This document shows, piece by piece, positions 52,101 through 64,000 of a stretch of 64,000 nucleotides of DNA. Position numbers and translations under genes: made by a program. The notes beneath the pieces are model-generated. The model made no database searches. It saw only the letters and a list, made by a program, of their open reading frames with translations, and had not been told where the DNA came from. Position 1 is the first letter of the stretch. The number at the start of each line of letters is the position of its first letter. This DNA is from Mesaphorura yosii (lineage: Eukaryota; Arthropoda; Collembola; Poduromorpha; Tullbergiidae): NCBI GenBank assembly GCA_009869945.1, contig WIXG01000030.1, positions 248,001 to 312,000 on the forward strand. Reading direction: 5' to 3'.

Positions 52101-54571
52101 CGGGCTTCGCCTCGCAGTGTCTTCGGAGGGAGATCAAGTGAGTGAAAACTTTTGGAAGTTTCTGATATGGGAGCAGCTCCGTGGCTGTGCTGAGCGGTGG
52201 GAGCGCAGGCACGAAGCATATCACTTTGTAGCTAGTCTATTATCGCGTAGGGGTGCTTTAACTGGCCCAGGCTCTTGTTGGGAGTTCGCCTCGCGTGGCT
52301 GTACAGATTGAATCTCCATTCACATTATTGTTATCTCATGATTTGCCATGCCGCCGTATGGGCATGCGGCTAGCTGGCGGAATGCGGGCTTCAGTGAGAA
52401 GCCTTCTGATTGGATTTTAGAGCAGGCGAAGAGGAAAAAAGCGCTCACTCCACGTTCTGGCCCATTCTTGCTGGCTCTCAGTCTTTTCTCTCCGCGTTAG
52501 ACCGACGGCCACATTAGATTCGATTCCATCGCGGCCGTGGTTTCCAGAGACTTGAGCTGGTGATGATGAAATGGATAACGATGGGTAATGGCGATGGTGA
52601 TGATGATAGCAGCTTTCACTTGACTCAAAGCACGGCATGGTGGCGAGTCGGCGAGTGTGAGTGAGGCGCAGCAAAGAATCTCTGGAATTGAATGGCGGTA
52701 CGTGCTCTGTTCCCTGAGGAGATCCTCCGAGACCCACTTGTTGATTGATCTGACGTAATGGAGTCAAGTGCAGACAGCAAGAAAAGACAAAGGGAAACGA
52801 GATTCTATTCTCGCAAGAGAAAGAAAATTCTGAATAGAAGGAATTTCACTAGAGTCCTGTGATACAGACATTTCTTTGTCTTTCGCTTTGACTGCTGATG
52901 TGGACTATTATTTAGGAATAAGATAAGCAAATCGCAAGATACCGTCCCGTCGCAGATTTTTTATCGCCCGTGAGCCGTGACTTTTCACTCTCGTCTAAAA
53001 TAAAACATTCAATTTTGATCCGAGTTAACCTTCGAAGGTAAATTTAAGCGAACAAGATCAAAGGGTCGAAATTGAGCATCGGAAGACAGAATTCAATTAA
53101 TCTACTCCGGGTAGAATAAATGCAAAATTTATGCATGAAGAAGTCGGTAGCCATGATTGAGGTCCTGTTTCTGAGTTCTTGCGATCTGCGTGCTTGCCCC
53201 TGGCTTATTTAGATACATTTTTGCGTGGGGTTAAAGAGCTGACTTGTCAAATTTTAACTTGCACTTTAATATAAGACCACGTAATTGACAGCGGTTCAAC
53301 AGGCAGTTGAATAAAATGAGACACAGCACAGAGCACACTGAACAAAGTAAAGAAATTCAAGAATTCGTCATGCTGAACCGTCTTTCAACAGCGCAAATTG
53401 CTTTCGCCTTCTCCATCTAAGCGTTTATATCCAATGAAGCCATTTCCACTTTCCCCATGACCATGACACACGTGCGTTGCATTTGCATTGTGGTGCTTGA
53501 AAATGTCGGCTTCTCGCTCCCTACAGAAACGACAGAAAGAAAGAAAATGTAGTCTGATGATGAAATTTAGCGTAAGGAATTTAATATATCGCACTGTATT
53601 GTTGTGTGCCGCGTGCCCTCTTTATCAAATGCGAAGGCAAATTTAGTTTATTCGCACAGCGGACTAGACTAAAAGCAAAAACTGTGCGAACATCCACTCG
53701 CAGGAAGACGTCTTGCCGTCATGTCTGGAAATGAGATCACAAGGACAAGATACACAGACATGTCATGCACTGTACTCAAAATTAAGTGCAAGAACGCACG
53801 AGAAAGCAATGGAATTCGTAGACTCGTGAAAGGCGAAGAATTTCCAATTTAACAGAACTTTTCTGCCTATTCCCTTTTCCATCTGTCATGGCGGCACTCT
53901 GAGCCTACTCGAATCGAAGTGATAGATGCATCGGATGGTTAAGGACAATGGCGCGGGTTGAGTGGAATAATAATATTCTCTTCAAGTCAACCCCATTAAT
54001 TGTGAGATCAAATTAAATGCCAAACATCGCCGACGTGGCTTGAGAAGTCTTGACAATGGAACTCTTGACGAAATCAGCAGAAGACCGGGAGCTCGGGAGC
54101 ACCAGAACATGACGAATACAAATGCAACCCTTTTTGCGAAACCTCACACACGAATTTAGTCGGGCTTCATGATTGGAGCTTGTTAAGGCAAAGTGGAGTT
54201 GAAAGCAGAATTTATTTTTCATTCTATATCATCCTTACATAACGTCCTACTTGCGACGAGTAATGCCAATAATACTTGACAACGTCTCAATTCATGGAAT
54301 CAATTAACTTGTCAAAACCAAACCATTGAAACAACCACCAACCAACATTATTCCGAACTGGCCCAAGTCCGCAAGCAAACGTGCAAAAGACATGAAACGG
54401 AACTCGCTTTCAATTTTATCGGCTGAGAACAAGAAAATTTCTCATGTGAGTGTCTGGAGAATGGTTTCAGGCAGTTTATTGAGATAAAGCTTTAAGATTC
54501 AGTTAATACTAGTGAGCTGCTTGATTAAGAATTTAAACAGGAAGCTTCATTGGTGACGATGATGGCAAAAT
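46115..54571. other. Gene-poor stretch upstream of VMAT and downstream of FANCI
   Basis: About 8.5 kb without a recognisable exon chain. Two closely spaced minus-strand GTAAGT donors (49484-49489 and 49545-49550) could belong to non-coding 5' exons of VMAT. Open frames at 51827-52219 and 52417-52767 (minus) are moderately GC-rich and the second has a His run (CYHHHHRHYP), but neither has convincing splice partners. The right end holds the FANCI 3' UTR. Confidence 0.4.
54475..54480 (-). promoter_or_regulatory. Polyadenylation signal AATAAA for FANCI
   Basis: Minus-strand AATAAA about 92 bases past the FANCI stop at 54572-54574. Confidence 0.5.
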
Positions 54572-57500
54572 TCAGTCTTCGCTTTCATCCTCAGGAGCAG
54601 TAGGAGCCTTGCGCTTGCGACTTAATGTTGCACTTCTGTTGGCGCGACTCTCATCTGCCTACAGAAACAGAATTACTAATTAATCCTCTGAAGGTTACTA
54701 TTCAATTTCGATTACCACGTCAGCACTTACACTTGCGCGACTGTCGTTTGAACTTTCGTCAGGTGGCACAGTCTCTTTCATTGCTTTCTTTATTGCTTTT
54801 ATTTCAATACGGAAATCACGTGGAGTACTTAATCTTGTGCCCACAAACAGATCAGTCTGAAATTAGTAGAAAGAACCAACCATTCGATTATTCGTTATTT
54901 AAAAGCTTTACTAAAGATTTACATTCCAATTTTTCTTACCTTTGCTTTTTTGGCTAAATGGAGAATTTGTAAGTCGTATCTTTCAACACTATAAACCAAA
55001 AGTGGGATCGTTCTAGTGTCCTTGTTAAATCGGCGCACAACCTTCGTATTCGCTTTCTTTCCCTTCTTTTTGCTCGCTTTCAACTTCTCCTCAGCTTCAC
55101 AAGCTTCTTCTCGTTCAATCAGCTGAAAAATGACAGTATCTTTTGCTTATCATACTAATATTTTATCAAACACAAATACAACCATAAAATTAACCTCAAT
55201 ATATTGGACACAACAGTCCACTCTTCGCTTCAAATCTCTTCCGATGCTTTTCACGAATCGCCTAAACCTGCGAAAAATACAAATAAATCTTCAAGGAGTC
55301 TTTCTGTACCAGTGGCCAGTTATCCTTAAAGCATTTAAACCTACGTGGATAGGTTAAAGCTGTCGTTTTCTTCAGCTGTAGAAAACTGACAGATTTCATC
55401 GGCCAAATCAGTTACGGTATTAAAGAATTGAGTACAGACTCTCAGCAAAATATCGCCACAAATTCCGCGAGGAAAATTACATCCAGCAAGTTCCATTAGG
55501 ACATTCATAACCTCAGTCAACAGAGTGATGCAATGATTGAACCACGAGCACACCGAATCTGAGCGGATGGAATAATTGAACAATATATTTTCAGTTATTG
55601 AAAGACTTAATGCAGTACAACCGATGTTGTATAGTACCTTTCAAAACAAAGCTCGAGCCGGATGAAATTCTTGAAATAATTGAATTCACCAAGCCAAGCA
55701 TATTTTCCGCCCACAAACTAAGCACTTTTACGATAGCAGGGGCCGTATCTTCTGAAACCAACCAGGTTCTTTTCACTGGGTGCGCTGCTTCCGTCTAATT
55801 GAAAAATTGAAATTAGCACCCATTTCAGTTCATCCCTTACCGTCAACCAGAAATATGCACAATGAAATACAAAATGAGGCCGTACCATATCGCTATTGCT
55901 TCCCAAGAGCAAATGAGTATCTTTTGCTAGGTCAATAAGCATGTCAGCTTGTTGAGGAATCTTGCCTCGAACTTCAACGAGGCATTTCATGACATTTTCT
56001 GCAAGACAATGTGTGGGATCGTCGTTAATCCTTTCCTTTGGCTGCATCCAATGTCCCAGGTCGTCCCACACCTACAAAAGATGCTAGTTAGTAGACGTAA
56101 ATAAGTAAATTAACTGTGTCATTGTGCATACTTGGTCCGCCATTTGAGAAGAAGGCAATAGCTGAGTCAAAAGAGTGGACAAAATGGACGTAAGGTGCTC
56201 CAATCCTTTCATGTTTACATCACCGTTCTTGAACCGTGAGAATAATAAAAACCAGTGGTCGCGATAAAATGTTCTAAAATCACTCTCATAGTCGGTTGTT
56301 TTCTCCAAAGTCATAAATTCTACAAGGCAAAAGAAAAGGCAATTAGTTTAATGTTGTTTTGATTGGGTCAAACTTTGTACTCTGTTGCGAGTTGTCGAAA
56401 TCTTACATACACGCTTGAAATTTATATCCCACTTACGCATTATTCTGTGTCGATGTTCTCCGTGTTTGTCAATAAACTTCAAAATTTCATCAATCAATTG
56501 CAACCTCCGATTGTTTGTCGTATTTCCTGTCTCATTTTCCAGCAGAATGACGTCGTCCTCATTCCAAAACTCACTAGAACTTTGTTCTACGCCCCTCAGA
56601 CATCTCCGGACGCGGCCTAATAATGCTCTGGTTTGAATAAAACGTGACGTCAGTGTTAAATGTTCCATATGCAGACAAATAAAGAATAACTAAGGCACCT
56701 ACCTCACTATAAGTAAAAATGTTTTTATTAGGAACTTCTTGCCATGGTCAAATTCTTTGATGGATTCGTTACGACCAAGCCGATTCAATTTTTGTTCAAT
56801 AATCCGAAGTATGAAATCCTCGAACGATGTATTCCGCACTGATCTGAAGGGCAGCTCCTCTGGCAAGTCCTCCTTTTCTCTGTAAATATTTATTGGATAA
56901 TATTTAGACACGAAATCGTAACTTAGAATAAGCAGCATAATTAACAAGGCAACGTACTTGTAAAGAGATTCCAAGATGCATCGTACGCTTTCCAAAGTAA
57001 TTATATGAGTGTGCACCACTTTCTTAACAGTCTCAAATTTCACTTTCGCACTTCTTGTACTTGAAGAGTTTGTTGAAACATTATCAGCAACATCCACACC
57101 ATTCTGCTTGTTATCCTTCTTTGCGGACTTCTTGAAAGCCGCCTTCTCCTTTTTCTGTGCTGATATTGCAATATCCTAATTCATAACAGGAGTGAAACGT
57201 AAAGATTCGAGGTAAAGTCACAAATTCCTAGCCACGTAGGAAGTGGAATTCTTGCCTACTTTCAGTAATTTCTGAAATGCTTCAAACTTTTCAAACAATG
57301 CTGTGATCGTAAGCTCTGGATTCAGTCTCCCTCCACGAAGTACGTGTTCTATCAACGCTTCAATTATTTGCATCCACTGATCAATGAGTATGTTCCGACC
57401 ATATCGAGCAGTTTCGATTCCAGTTCCTCCAAAATTGCGCAGTCCCTCTGCACACTGTTAACCGTATCAGAAAATAATCCCATTAAGTATGTCCACTCTA

Positions 57501-60415
57501 CTCTTTGGTTGATTCTATCCTACCGATTCAAATTTTTCCAAGTCATAAGTAAGAATGTCAGCTGCGGCAACATCAATCAGTTTCTGGCAACGAAGTACTG
57601 AACTGGGCCATGGACGATTTTCATACTCCCTCTCAGTTATGCGAATCATGGCGCATATTGCTTGAAACAAGAGTCCAAGATCCTCCTAGAAGAGAAAACC
57701 ATGTGCTCATCCCAATACTTCCGACGTGAAGTTATTTCGTTGTTGCGTTATTAATTTACCAATAAGCTGAACGGCCCAGACTCTTCCTCGTTTTGACTTT
57801 GGAAGACAGAATAAACTGCTAATGTTTTACCATCATCGGACATGTGGTACTTTAAACAATTTAGTAACTGCCCACTGATGTCTGAAATTAAATTCACGTT
57901 TTTCAGTAGCACTGACTCCAAGCCTAGAATGAAGACAAAGATATGTTAAGTACTTCAGAATATTGCAATTTTAGCGAGACGGCGACATGGCATAAAGCTT
58001 ACCCAAATAAATGTAGTTTCGAAGGTGGCCGTGAGAGAAGAATCGGCCTAAGATTGAAACAATTTCTGAGCAGAGAAGTTGGTTCATAGTGACAGTTTCT
58101 GGAGTGGGAGGTAAGTTGTGAAACGTGACCTGAGTGTCAACCATGAAATTGCGTTCCGAAATCATATCTGGTGGCGCGCACTTAATTTGTAGTTTGGAAA
58201 GCAGCACCATCAACGTTGAAACCGAAACTCGTCTCGATTCCATCGACCTAAAAAAGCATTGTATTACGCATTTGTACTTTTTGAAATACCTTCCTGTTTA
58301 CTGCATACTTCCAAAGACTCTTCCTAAATATTAGAAGAGCCTCTCCCATTAGATGATGAGACAATTCGAGAGCCGGTAAAAGTGCTTTGGCCAAAGGAAC
58401 AGCCAAATCCAGCGAGAGTACAGGGAGCTGATGTATGAGCTCATACATTTTTGACATATTTGACGTATCCATCAGTGTTCGTGGTTCGTCCTTTATTAGG
58501 TCAGAAAGACATTCTGAAATAGTAAGTGTAGAGATTAAAGTAAAAAGTCCTGTGGACGTAACTGAATTAATCGTATTAGGTGTACCTATGGAAGCTAGGT
58601 TTTGATTTCGTAACAAATTAACGGCGATAAACCCAAAATCTGCTCTGTTTATACGAAGAACGAACATCAATACCAATGATGCCAGTTCTCTGCACTTTTC
58701 TCTGATTAATCCTTCCTTCTCCTCCAGACCAACAACTCCAAGAGCTAACTCCTTGAAACCCTCGAGCATAAACTCCAGTTCCGACGATCTACAAATTCGA
58801 ATAAATAGTGAGGAGGAAAGAATCATTTAGCCTGTCCAAACCTGGTCTAATTAGATTTATTATTTCACTACAATTATATTTATCTTACTTGCTTTGTAGT
58901 ATGGCTTCAAAACACTCGATCGGATCTGGGACGAGGGACTCATAAGAGGTCTGATACCAGTGTGTATCCTTTTGCAACATGGAATCCTTAAGGCCCTTGG
59001 CAATGGCACTCTTTAATCCAGCAACAACCTAGTCGTCAAACGGTTTAAACAAGCTCAGTCTCTCTTAGTCTCAATGTAAAAACTCTTAGCGAACCACTGG
59101 TCTGATGTTCTCAAACTGTGTTAGACATAAGGACACGCCCAAGCTGAATCTCTTCGTAACCATTTCAGGCGTAGCACACTTCACTCTTCTCAAAATTTCG
59201 GAGCGTAAATTTGGCATAATCTTCGTCGCATGGGCGAAGTGGAAGACGACGGTTCCCAGCACTTTCCATTTCTTCCCCGCCTCACGAACATCCGCTGTTA
59301 CGAAAAGAAGAGTAGAACATCATAAATTAGAATCCAACAAGTGTCAAAAGCTGCTGCGTACTTGGAATTTTATTGAAGTATCCATCCAAAATATTTATGA
59401 ACTCGGAGAATCTGGGAGTATCTCCGATCGCACAGAGCAATTGGTAAGTCAAGGGAGGAACACAATTTGGTTCTAGGGAATCCAGCGAAGTTGCAACCTT
59501 CTCCAAAAGCAGTCCAGCATCTTCTATGCCAATTTCACTGTTCATACATAATGAATAAGATTAAATCGTATGCATATTCAAAATTTCTACCATATTTCAT
59601 ACCGCAATGCCGCAACCAGAGAAGGTGCATTCTGTGACGTCCATTTAATTCGTAGAATTGCGTAGATCATTTCAGCTTTGAATTGTTTTCCTGTATGTGT
59701 ATCATTTTCAAATTCTACATTGCCACGTTTGGTTAGTAATCCCACAACTCTTCCAAATATCTCCACCCATCTGTACGAAGGAAAGAATTGACGATAAATT
59801 GACGAGCATCTCCTTCTTGTCTGAATAATTATCACGCGAATGGCCTTACTCTGCTGAGCTGTTACAATCAGTACTTGATTTCAGGCGGACGAGACAATCT
59901 TCTACAAACGTTATCAAAATGTCAGTGGGATAATGACGTGCTTCCGTTAAAAATCCATGAACCAAGTCCCGTAATTCATCTCTATCTAGCCGGTTTGCCG
60001 CTACAGTAAGTTCCGAGACCGCTTTCAGAATCTGTGACAAGGCTTGGTGGTGATAAAATGATAGGAGACATTTGATGTACGTTTCGGGGCCCAGTTATAA
60101 TTTGAAATTCTTTTCACTTACTACATACAGGTACTTTCCTCGAACTTCAACATCTTCGATCTCTTCGATTATGTGCTTTAGGCTTTTGTACAAAATGGTA
60201 AGCCTTCCTTTGCCATTTCTCTCTAATAGCTTTGCAAACGTTATTTCCGGGGCCTAGTAATTACAGTTTTGTCAGAATTCTTCAAGCGATTGCTTACAAA
60301 TTTAAGAATGGAGATAAGCACAGTTACACACCTCTTCCACGGAGAGGATTGCCTCATATTGACCAAAATTGAATTCCTTCTCCTGCCCTTGTTCGCAGAC
60401 GTCCATTTTATCCAT
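54572..60415 (-). CDS. FANCI: Fanconi anemia group I protein homologue
   Basis: Partner of FANCD2 in interstrand crosslink repair: binds DNA as a clamp and is monoubiquitinated. Twenty-four exons in gene order: 60332-60415, 60122-60253, 59850-60031, 59603-59770, 59362-59537, 59098-59294, 58889-59028, 58586-58788, 58309-58513, 58003-58247, 57760-57923, 57524-57685, 57260-57454, 56958-57175, 56703-56879, 56437-56627, 56132-56319, 55886-56071, 55638-55794, 55345-55558, 55195-55267, 54940-55122, 54731-54856, 54572-54658. The total is 1350 aa (human 1328), with all phases consistent. The solenoid aligns along its length, for example LEPNCVPPLTYQLLCAIGD, GLKSAIAKGLKDS, ALIEHVLRGG, TIPLLVYSVERYDLQILHL and STPRDFRI. 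The Lys of SNMSKMYEL (about K449) falls where the human monoubiquitination Lys523 lies. The C-terminus (SRKRKAPTAPEDESED) resembles the basic tail with a nuclear localisation signal. The Met chosen opens exon 1. Confidence 0.94.
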
Positions 60416-61174
60416 CCTTCCTGTGCTCAAGACTGAATTGGAAGTGCACATAAAATTAACTCAAATAATATTGCACTAAGTATTTAATTAAGAGCTGACT
60501 TGGCGAGTAGTCTCAAACCTAAGTTATGAACTTTCCGAATGCCAAAATGTCACCAGAAGATCCGTTACGATAAGTGAAAATAGAAGGTAAAGATCAAGTA
60601 AGCCAAGTTGAAGTACTGCATGAACTGTAAACCACTGCAACTGATCTCACGGATTAGAAAATAGTTTAAGATTAAAACTATTAAACTGTAACCACACAAT
60701 TAATTCATTTCAGAATTCTCACCAACGACGGCAGTGCAGTTGTATGACTTCGACTTGTCTCTGCCGAGGGTTGGCGGCTGTAACGTTCAATTTGGTACAA
60801 AGAAGTCTCGAGGCATGATCAAACTTGAATCGCATTGAATCTCTTTGTTTTCACGAAACATTACAAGGCAATGCTGATTCGATCCTATGCCAATAAAAAA
60901 GGTTGCACTGCAATGCTGCATACGAATTGCAGTCGCTTTCACATGCACCTTAGTTCTGGATTATTCAGAAAACAACGCTATCTCCTCATAACGTTGGCTT
61001 CATATTAATATTATGCATGACTAAATGACTTTAAAAATGGTAGAAGACTGGGATTGCAGTCCAAAAAGAGATTCACATACACAACATCATTTTTAATAAT
61101 TTGTAACAATGAGAAATCAATACAAGAATGTTTCAAAGCATAAATAAATAATTTGTCGGTTTTCCAAGATTCAA
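60416..61174. other. Interval between PHAX stop and FANCI start
   Basis: About 760 bases between two tandem minus-strand genes. It should contain the PHAX 3' UTR (a variant ATTAAA lies near 61092-61097 on the minus strand) and the FANCI promoter. No other feature seen. Confidence 0.5.
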
Positions 61175-62932
61175 TTACTCCATTTCTTCTTCCTGCTGCT
61201 GGCGCCGTCTGGACCCAAGTCTGGTCTTCCGTGGCGGCCCATCATTGCGGTACAGAATGTGCCTAACGATATCCTGGTCCAGCGACTTATCTTCGCGTAT
61301 TAAATTAATGAAAACCCCACCGGGGGTACGCTTTCGGGTACCATTCTGGAAGAGATGAAATAAAACTCTTAATAGATTAGTAACAATTTACGTGTGAAGA
61401 AACTTCCAATTTCTGAAAATTGTTGGTTATGCTCTTACGAGAATCAGCACGCCTCCATTACGTTGGATTTTTAATGTATCGGAAAGAATTTTGATCGTCA
61501 TGTCGCGTCCAAGAAGGGCAATGGCATTTTCTAAGAAATGTAAAAATACCCCAGTTAATAAACCTAAAACTTGAAGCAGGGTAATGTTTCTAAAGATCAG
61601 AAATATAAACTGACCGATAATGGTAACGTTTCGTTCACGAAGCGTATTAACAATGAATGTTTTCAGCTCCTCGTCGCTTTTTGGTTGTAAATAATCTTGT
61701 AATCTCTGTTTTCCTTTCCTTTTCTGAAATTAATAAATTGATTTATCGAAGCAATGTTGCAATGATTGTGTTATTGGCTTGTATAGTAGAATTGTTGCAC
61801 TTACGAGTGCTTTTTCAGCGCTGACCTGACTGGTGTTAGCCTCGTCGCTGTCGCTACTGATGTAGTATTCACAGTTATCCATGTCATCAGATTTGGCCGC
61901 AGACTGATGCCTACGCTTTCGCCTTTGTGGAGCATCTGTCGGATCCACGTCAATTGAAAAGCTCTCAGGGCCCCGCTGGATCTTGATCCGGTTCGGGTTT
62001 TCAGATACACCAAAATTTTCAAGCTCCCGTTCCGCCTGCTGAACCGCCTCATTTGCCCATACGTTAACCCAAACATCGTTAGAGCGTTTCCGCTTGCTTT
62101 GTAATTCTTTCGCCCTTACTCCAAATTCTGTGTCGGATGTGGACGGACGCGGTTCACTGTTCCCAGTCCATGCGTTAGGATTGTTGAATGCTGTCAGTTT
62201 TGGTGCAGTATTTGCAGCGTTGCCATATCTAAGTTTCTTTTTAGTCGTTTCACGGTCATTGTCAGAATCGCTATCAGAATCGCTCGAGGAGTGGTGGGGA
62301 TATTCTGCTTCTGCTGGAAAGAGATCAGGAGGGCGCGGCAGAGTGTACAGCTCTTCACCTGGGCTTAGAGGACGTGGGTTTTCTGCGTACAGAAGGGCAT
62401 CTTCCCCGTCCATCGTCCTGAATCTGGCCATCTCCTGTAAACCGACACAGATTATTGCGCCCCCCATAATGTTACTTCAACACCACGTTACTGCTCGCAC
62501 GCCGTAATACTAATGAAGTCTTCTTACCGTCTGATATCTGCCGCGACTTTCTATGCCGCCTGCCAAGTCCACAATATCGTCATAGTATTCACGATTCGGG
62601 TCGAAATCGCTATCATCGTCGTCGCCGCCCTCGGCATCGGGGAGTTCTCCTTCCTCCAAATCAGCTTCCAAACTTTGTGAAGCTTCTCCCGGTGAACTGG
62701 CCTGTCCACCCTGTTCTTCAATTGGCGTATCTGCAACGAGTAAGAGGTCTATTCAAACTTACTGGGCTCAGTTCAAAGAGTCCGATAGTGTCTTTCCCTA
62801 ACCTTTATCTTCTAATGTCAGTGTGGATTCTTCTACCACTTCGGTGCTTAAACCGGCGTTATATTCATTCTTTAATTGCTCTTCCTGCTCGCCAGAACCA
62901 TTCTGATCTCGTCCTTCGTCGTAAGTATCCAT
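61175..62932 (-). CDS. PHAX: Phosphorylated adaptor for RNA export (PHAX)
   Basis: Adaptor that joins capped U snRNAs and the cap-binding complex to CRM1 for nuclear export. Six exons in gene order: 62803-62932, 62528-62730, 61805-62434, 61615-61723, 61439-61530, 61175-61345; GT-AG, in frame, 444 aa (human 394). The N-terminus is acidic (LEADLEEGELPDAEGG, DDDDSDFD) and includes an SDSDSDSD stretch. A segment with KRKRSNDVWVNVW resembles the vertebrate INNIWGAVLQEQ region. The PHAX RNA-binding domain occupies roughly residues 322-425: RLQDYLQPKSDEELKTFIV, AIALLG, IQRNGGVLIL, then NGTRKRTPGGVFINLI, which is the most diagnostic block. The C-terminus is short and basic then acidic (SRRRQQQEEEME). 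The Met chosen is the first in exon 1. The long acidic tail of human PHAX is missing. Confidence 0.93.
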
Positions 62933-63953
62933 GTTTGGGAAGCTGACGTATGAATCCACACAGTCCATGGAAGTGAATAGATAAAGCCTTAGGAGCCGAA
63001 GAAGGAGCGTAGTAAGACGCCTGACGCTGAATAGTCCCCAACGAGTCAGTCACAAAAGAAGAGAGCACTTGACTGTACTGTTCTAGTCTTAGATTAGCAT
63101 TATGTACATGTCACTTCAAATTGGGAATGACTAGTCCTTTCTTTCTGATGGTTTAAACTAATTAAATGGTCTCGGCAATTCACAGATTTGATTAAAGCGG
63201 CACGAGATCAATATTAATTGAAACGCGGAGAACTTTATTTATTCGCGACAGAAGAGACACAGGTCAGCTGCAACCATTGGCAACCGCTTCCTCTTCCGAA
63301 CCTTGCGACTTGTGCTTTGTGTACGAGCATCTGTCTGTAGGTAAAGAGCACGGAACCTGCGCTCAGATGATCGCAAATCTCAAGCCAGATGAAACAAAGA
63401 AACTTCGGGTCTTTTTTGTTTACACATGCGGATGCTGTAAGATGGGTTTTAGAGTTTTGATTCTATGCATAGGCAGTAAACATGTAAGATTCACGAATGA
63501 GATTGTGAGGTTATTCCAGTATACCATAACTGAGGTAATTATCTCCAGGTCCATATCTCCATGTCGTACATTTCTATGCGAAATTGTGAGAGGCCAGTGA
63601 ACATCGGAAGTTTTCGTTGAATTCAATGTTAAGACTAAAAGACGAGATGGAGACGCTTCTTTATTGCTTCTTCGTCAATGGTAAGATTCGAAGCACATGT
63701 GTATTTGTACGTAATTGATGTTATTTCATTCGAGCCAGTTCACACTTTATGGTCAAATTTAAAATCAGAATTCGGTTAGAATGAGGCAGACTGGGTTTTA
63801 GAAAATGTGGAAAGTTGCATCCGGTGCCCGTTTTCTAGTGCATGTAGTTAATCACAGAGGGATTAGATGAGAGAGAGGATGGGCAAGCATGTTAATCGAT
63901 TGCCGTTTCTATATTTGGAGTATTCAAATAAAAGTGCGTGAGACCAGCGTCTC
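62933..63953. other. Region upstream of PHAX, probable 3' UTR of a neighbouring minus-strand gene
   Basis: Two overlapping minus-strand AATAAA signals lie at 63234-63243, suggesting a transcript ending there that starts to the right. Between them and the stop at 63954 there would be about 0.7 kb of 3' UTR. Minus-strand frames just right of the signal (63239-63344) are all open, which prevents choosing a coding frame. The + strand open frame at 63277-63600 is not supported. Confidence 0.35.
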
Positions 63954-64000
63954 TTATTTGTCGCTCTCTTCATCTTCGATGGCCAAGACAACTTCAATGC
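63954..64000 (-). CDS. Possible C-terminal end of a gene leaving the window
   Basis: On the minus strand the last 47 bases read IEVVLAIEDEESDK followed by TAA. The acidic ending looks like a protein C-terminus and the downstream AATAAA at 63234-63243 fits a 3' UTR. It is too short to name, and chance is possible. Confidence 0.3.
   Translation of the reverse strand, partial: IEVVLAIEDEESDK

Noticed and set aside
51827..52219. Minus-strand 130-codon open frame
   Set aside because: Composition looks random, with no splice partners and no motif.
52417..52767. Minus-strand 116-codon open frame with a His-rich run
   Set aside because: No convincing acceptor or donor and no recognised domain; left as unassigned sequence.
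62865..63068. Minus-strand open frame overlapping the PHAX start as an upstream coding extension
   Set aside because: It is in a different frame from PHAX exon 1 and has no family similarity.
63277..63600. Plus-strand open frame with several Cys residues as a possible gene
   Set aside because: The region looks like a minus-strand 3' UTR with AATAAA signals; the frame has no domain and no splice context.

Overview
The window is eukaryotic, animal nuclear DNA. Every recognisable gene is split by spliceosomal introns. Most are 50-100 bases long with GT-AG ends, a few are 0.5-2.4 kb, and exon phases agree across all junctions. The gene set (histidine ammonia-lyase, TTC39, TBC1D22, a vesicular monoamine transporter, FANCI, PHAX) is metazoan. 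The compact introns, moderate GC, and the presence of HAL (absent from Drosophila) fit a non-insect arthropod or other ecdysozoan invertebrate. The species cannot be fixed from sequence alone. There are no operons, CRISPR arrays, tRNA or rRNA genes, and no intact transposon was seen.

Layout. 2271-5004 (+): an unrecognised three-exon gene model ending in a PDZ-ligand-like tail. 7253-14846 (-): HAL, 16 exons, 698 aa, with the MIO catalytic triad. 14847-20023: no gene seen. 20024-26647 (-): TTC39 family, 15 exons, 603 aa. 26648-35823: a 9 kb gene-poor stretch. 35824-36184 (-): a small single-pass membrane protein whose reading frame is broken by one base at an A5 run. 36361-36860: a cluster of GATA-type and TTATCTAGATAA-like motifs. 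37527-39686 (+): TBC1D22, 10 exons, 498 aa. 41378-46114 (-): VMAT (SLC18), 11 exons, 490 aa, with one GC-AG intron. 46115-54571: an 8.5 kb gene-poor stretch upstream of VMAT. 54572-60415 (-): FANCI, 24 exons, 1350 aa. 61175-62932 (-): PHAX, 6 exons, 444 aa. 63954-64000 (-): possible C-terminus of a further gene leaving the window.

The genes do not form one pathway: histidine catabolism (HAL), Rab regulation (TBC1D22), aminergic vesicle loading (VMAT), DNA crosslink repair (FANCI), U snRNA export (PHAX) and a tetratricopeptide-repeat scaffold (TTC39). Exon coordinates were derived by hand from splice sites, reading-frame continuity and family similarity recalled from memory. No alignment or transcript data were available. 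The items most worth checking are the frameshifted small membrane gene, the FANCI phosphorylation-cluster reduction, the unidentified 2.3-5.0 kb gene and the palindromic GATA-motif cluster.
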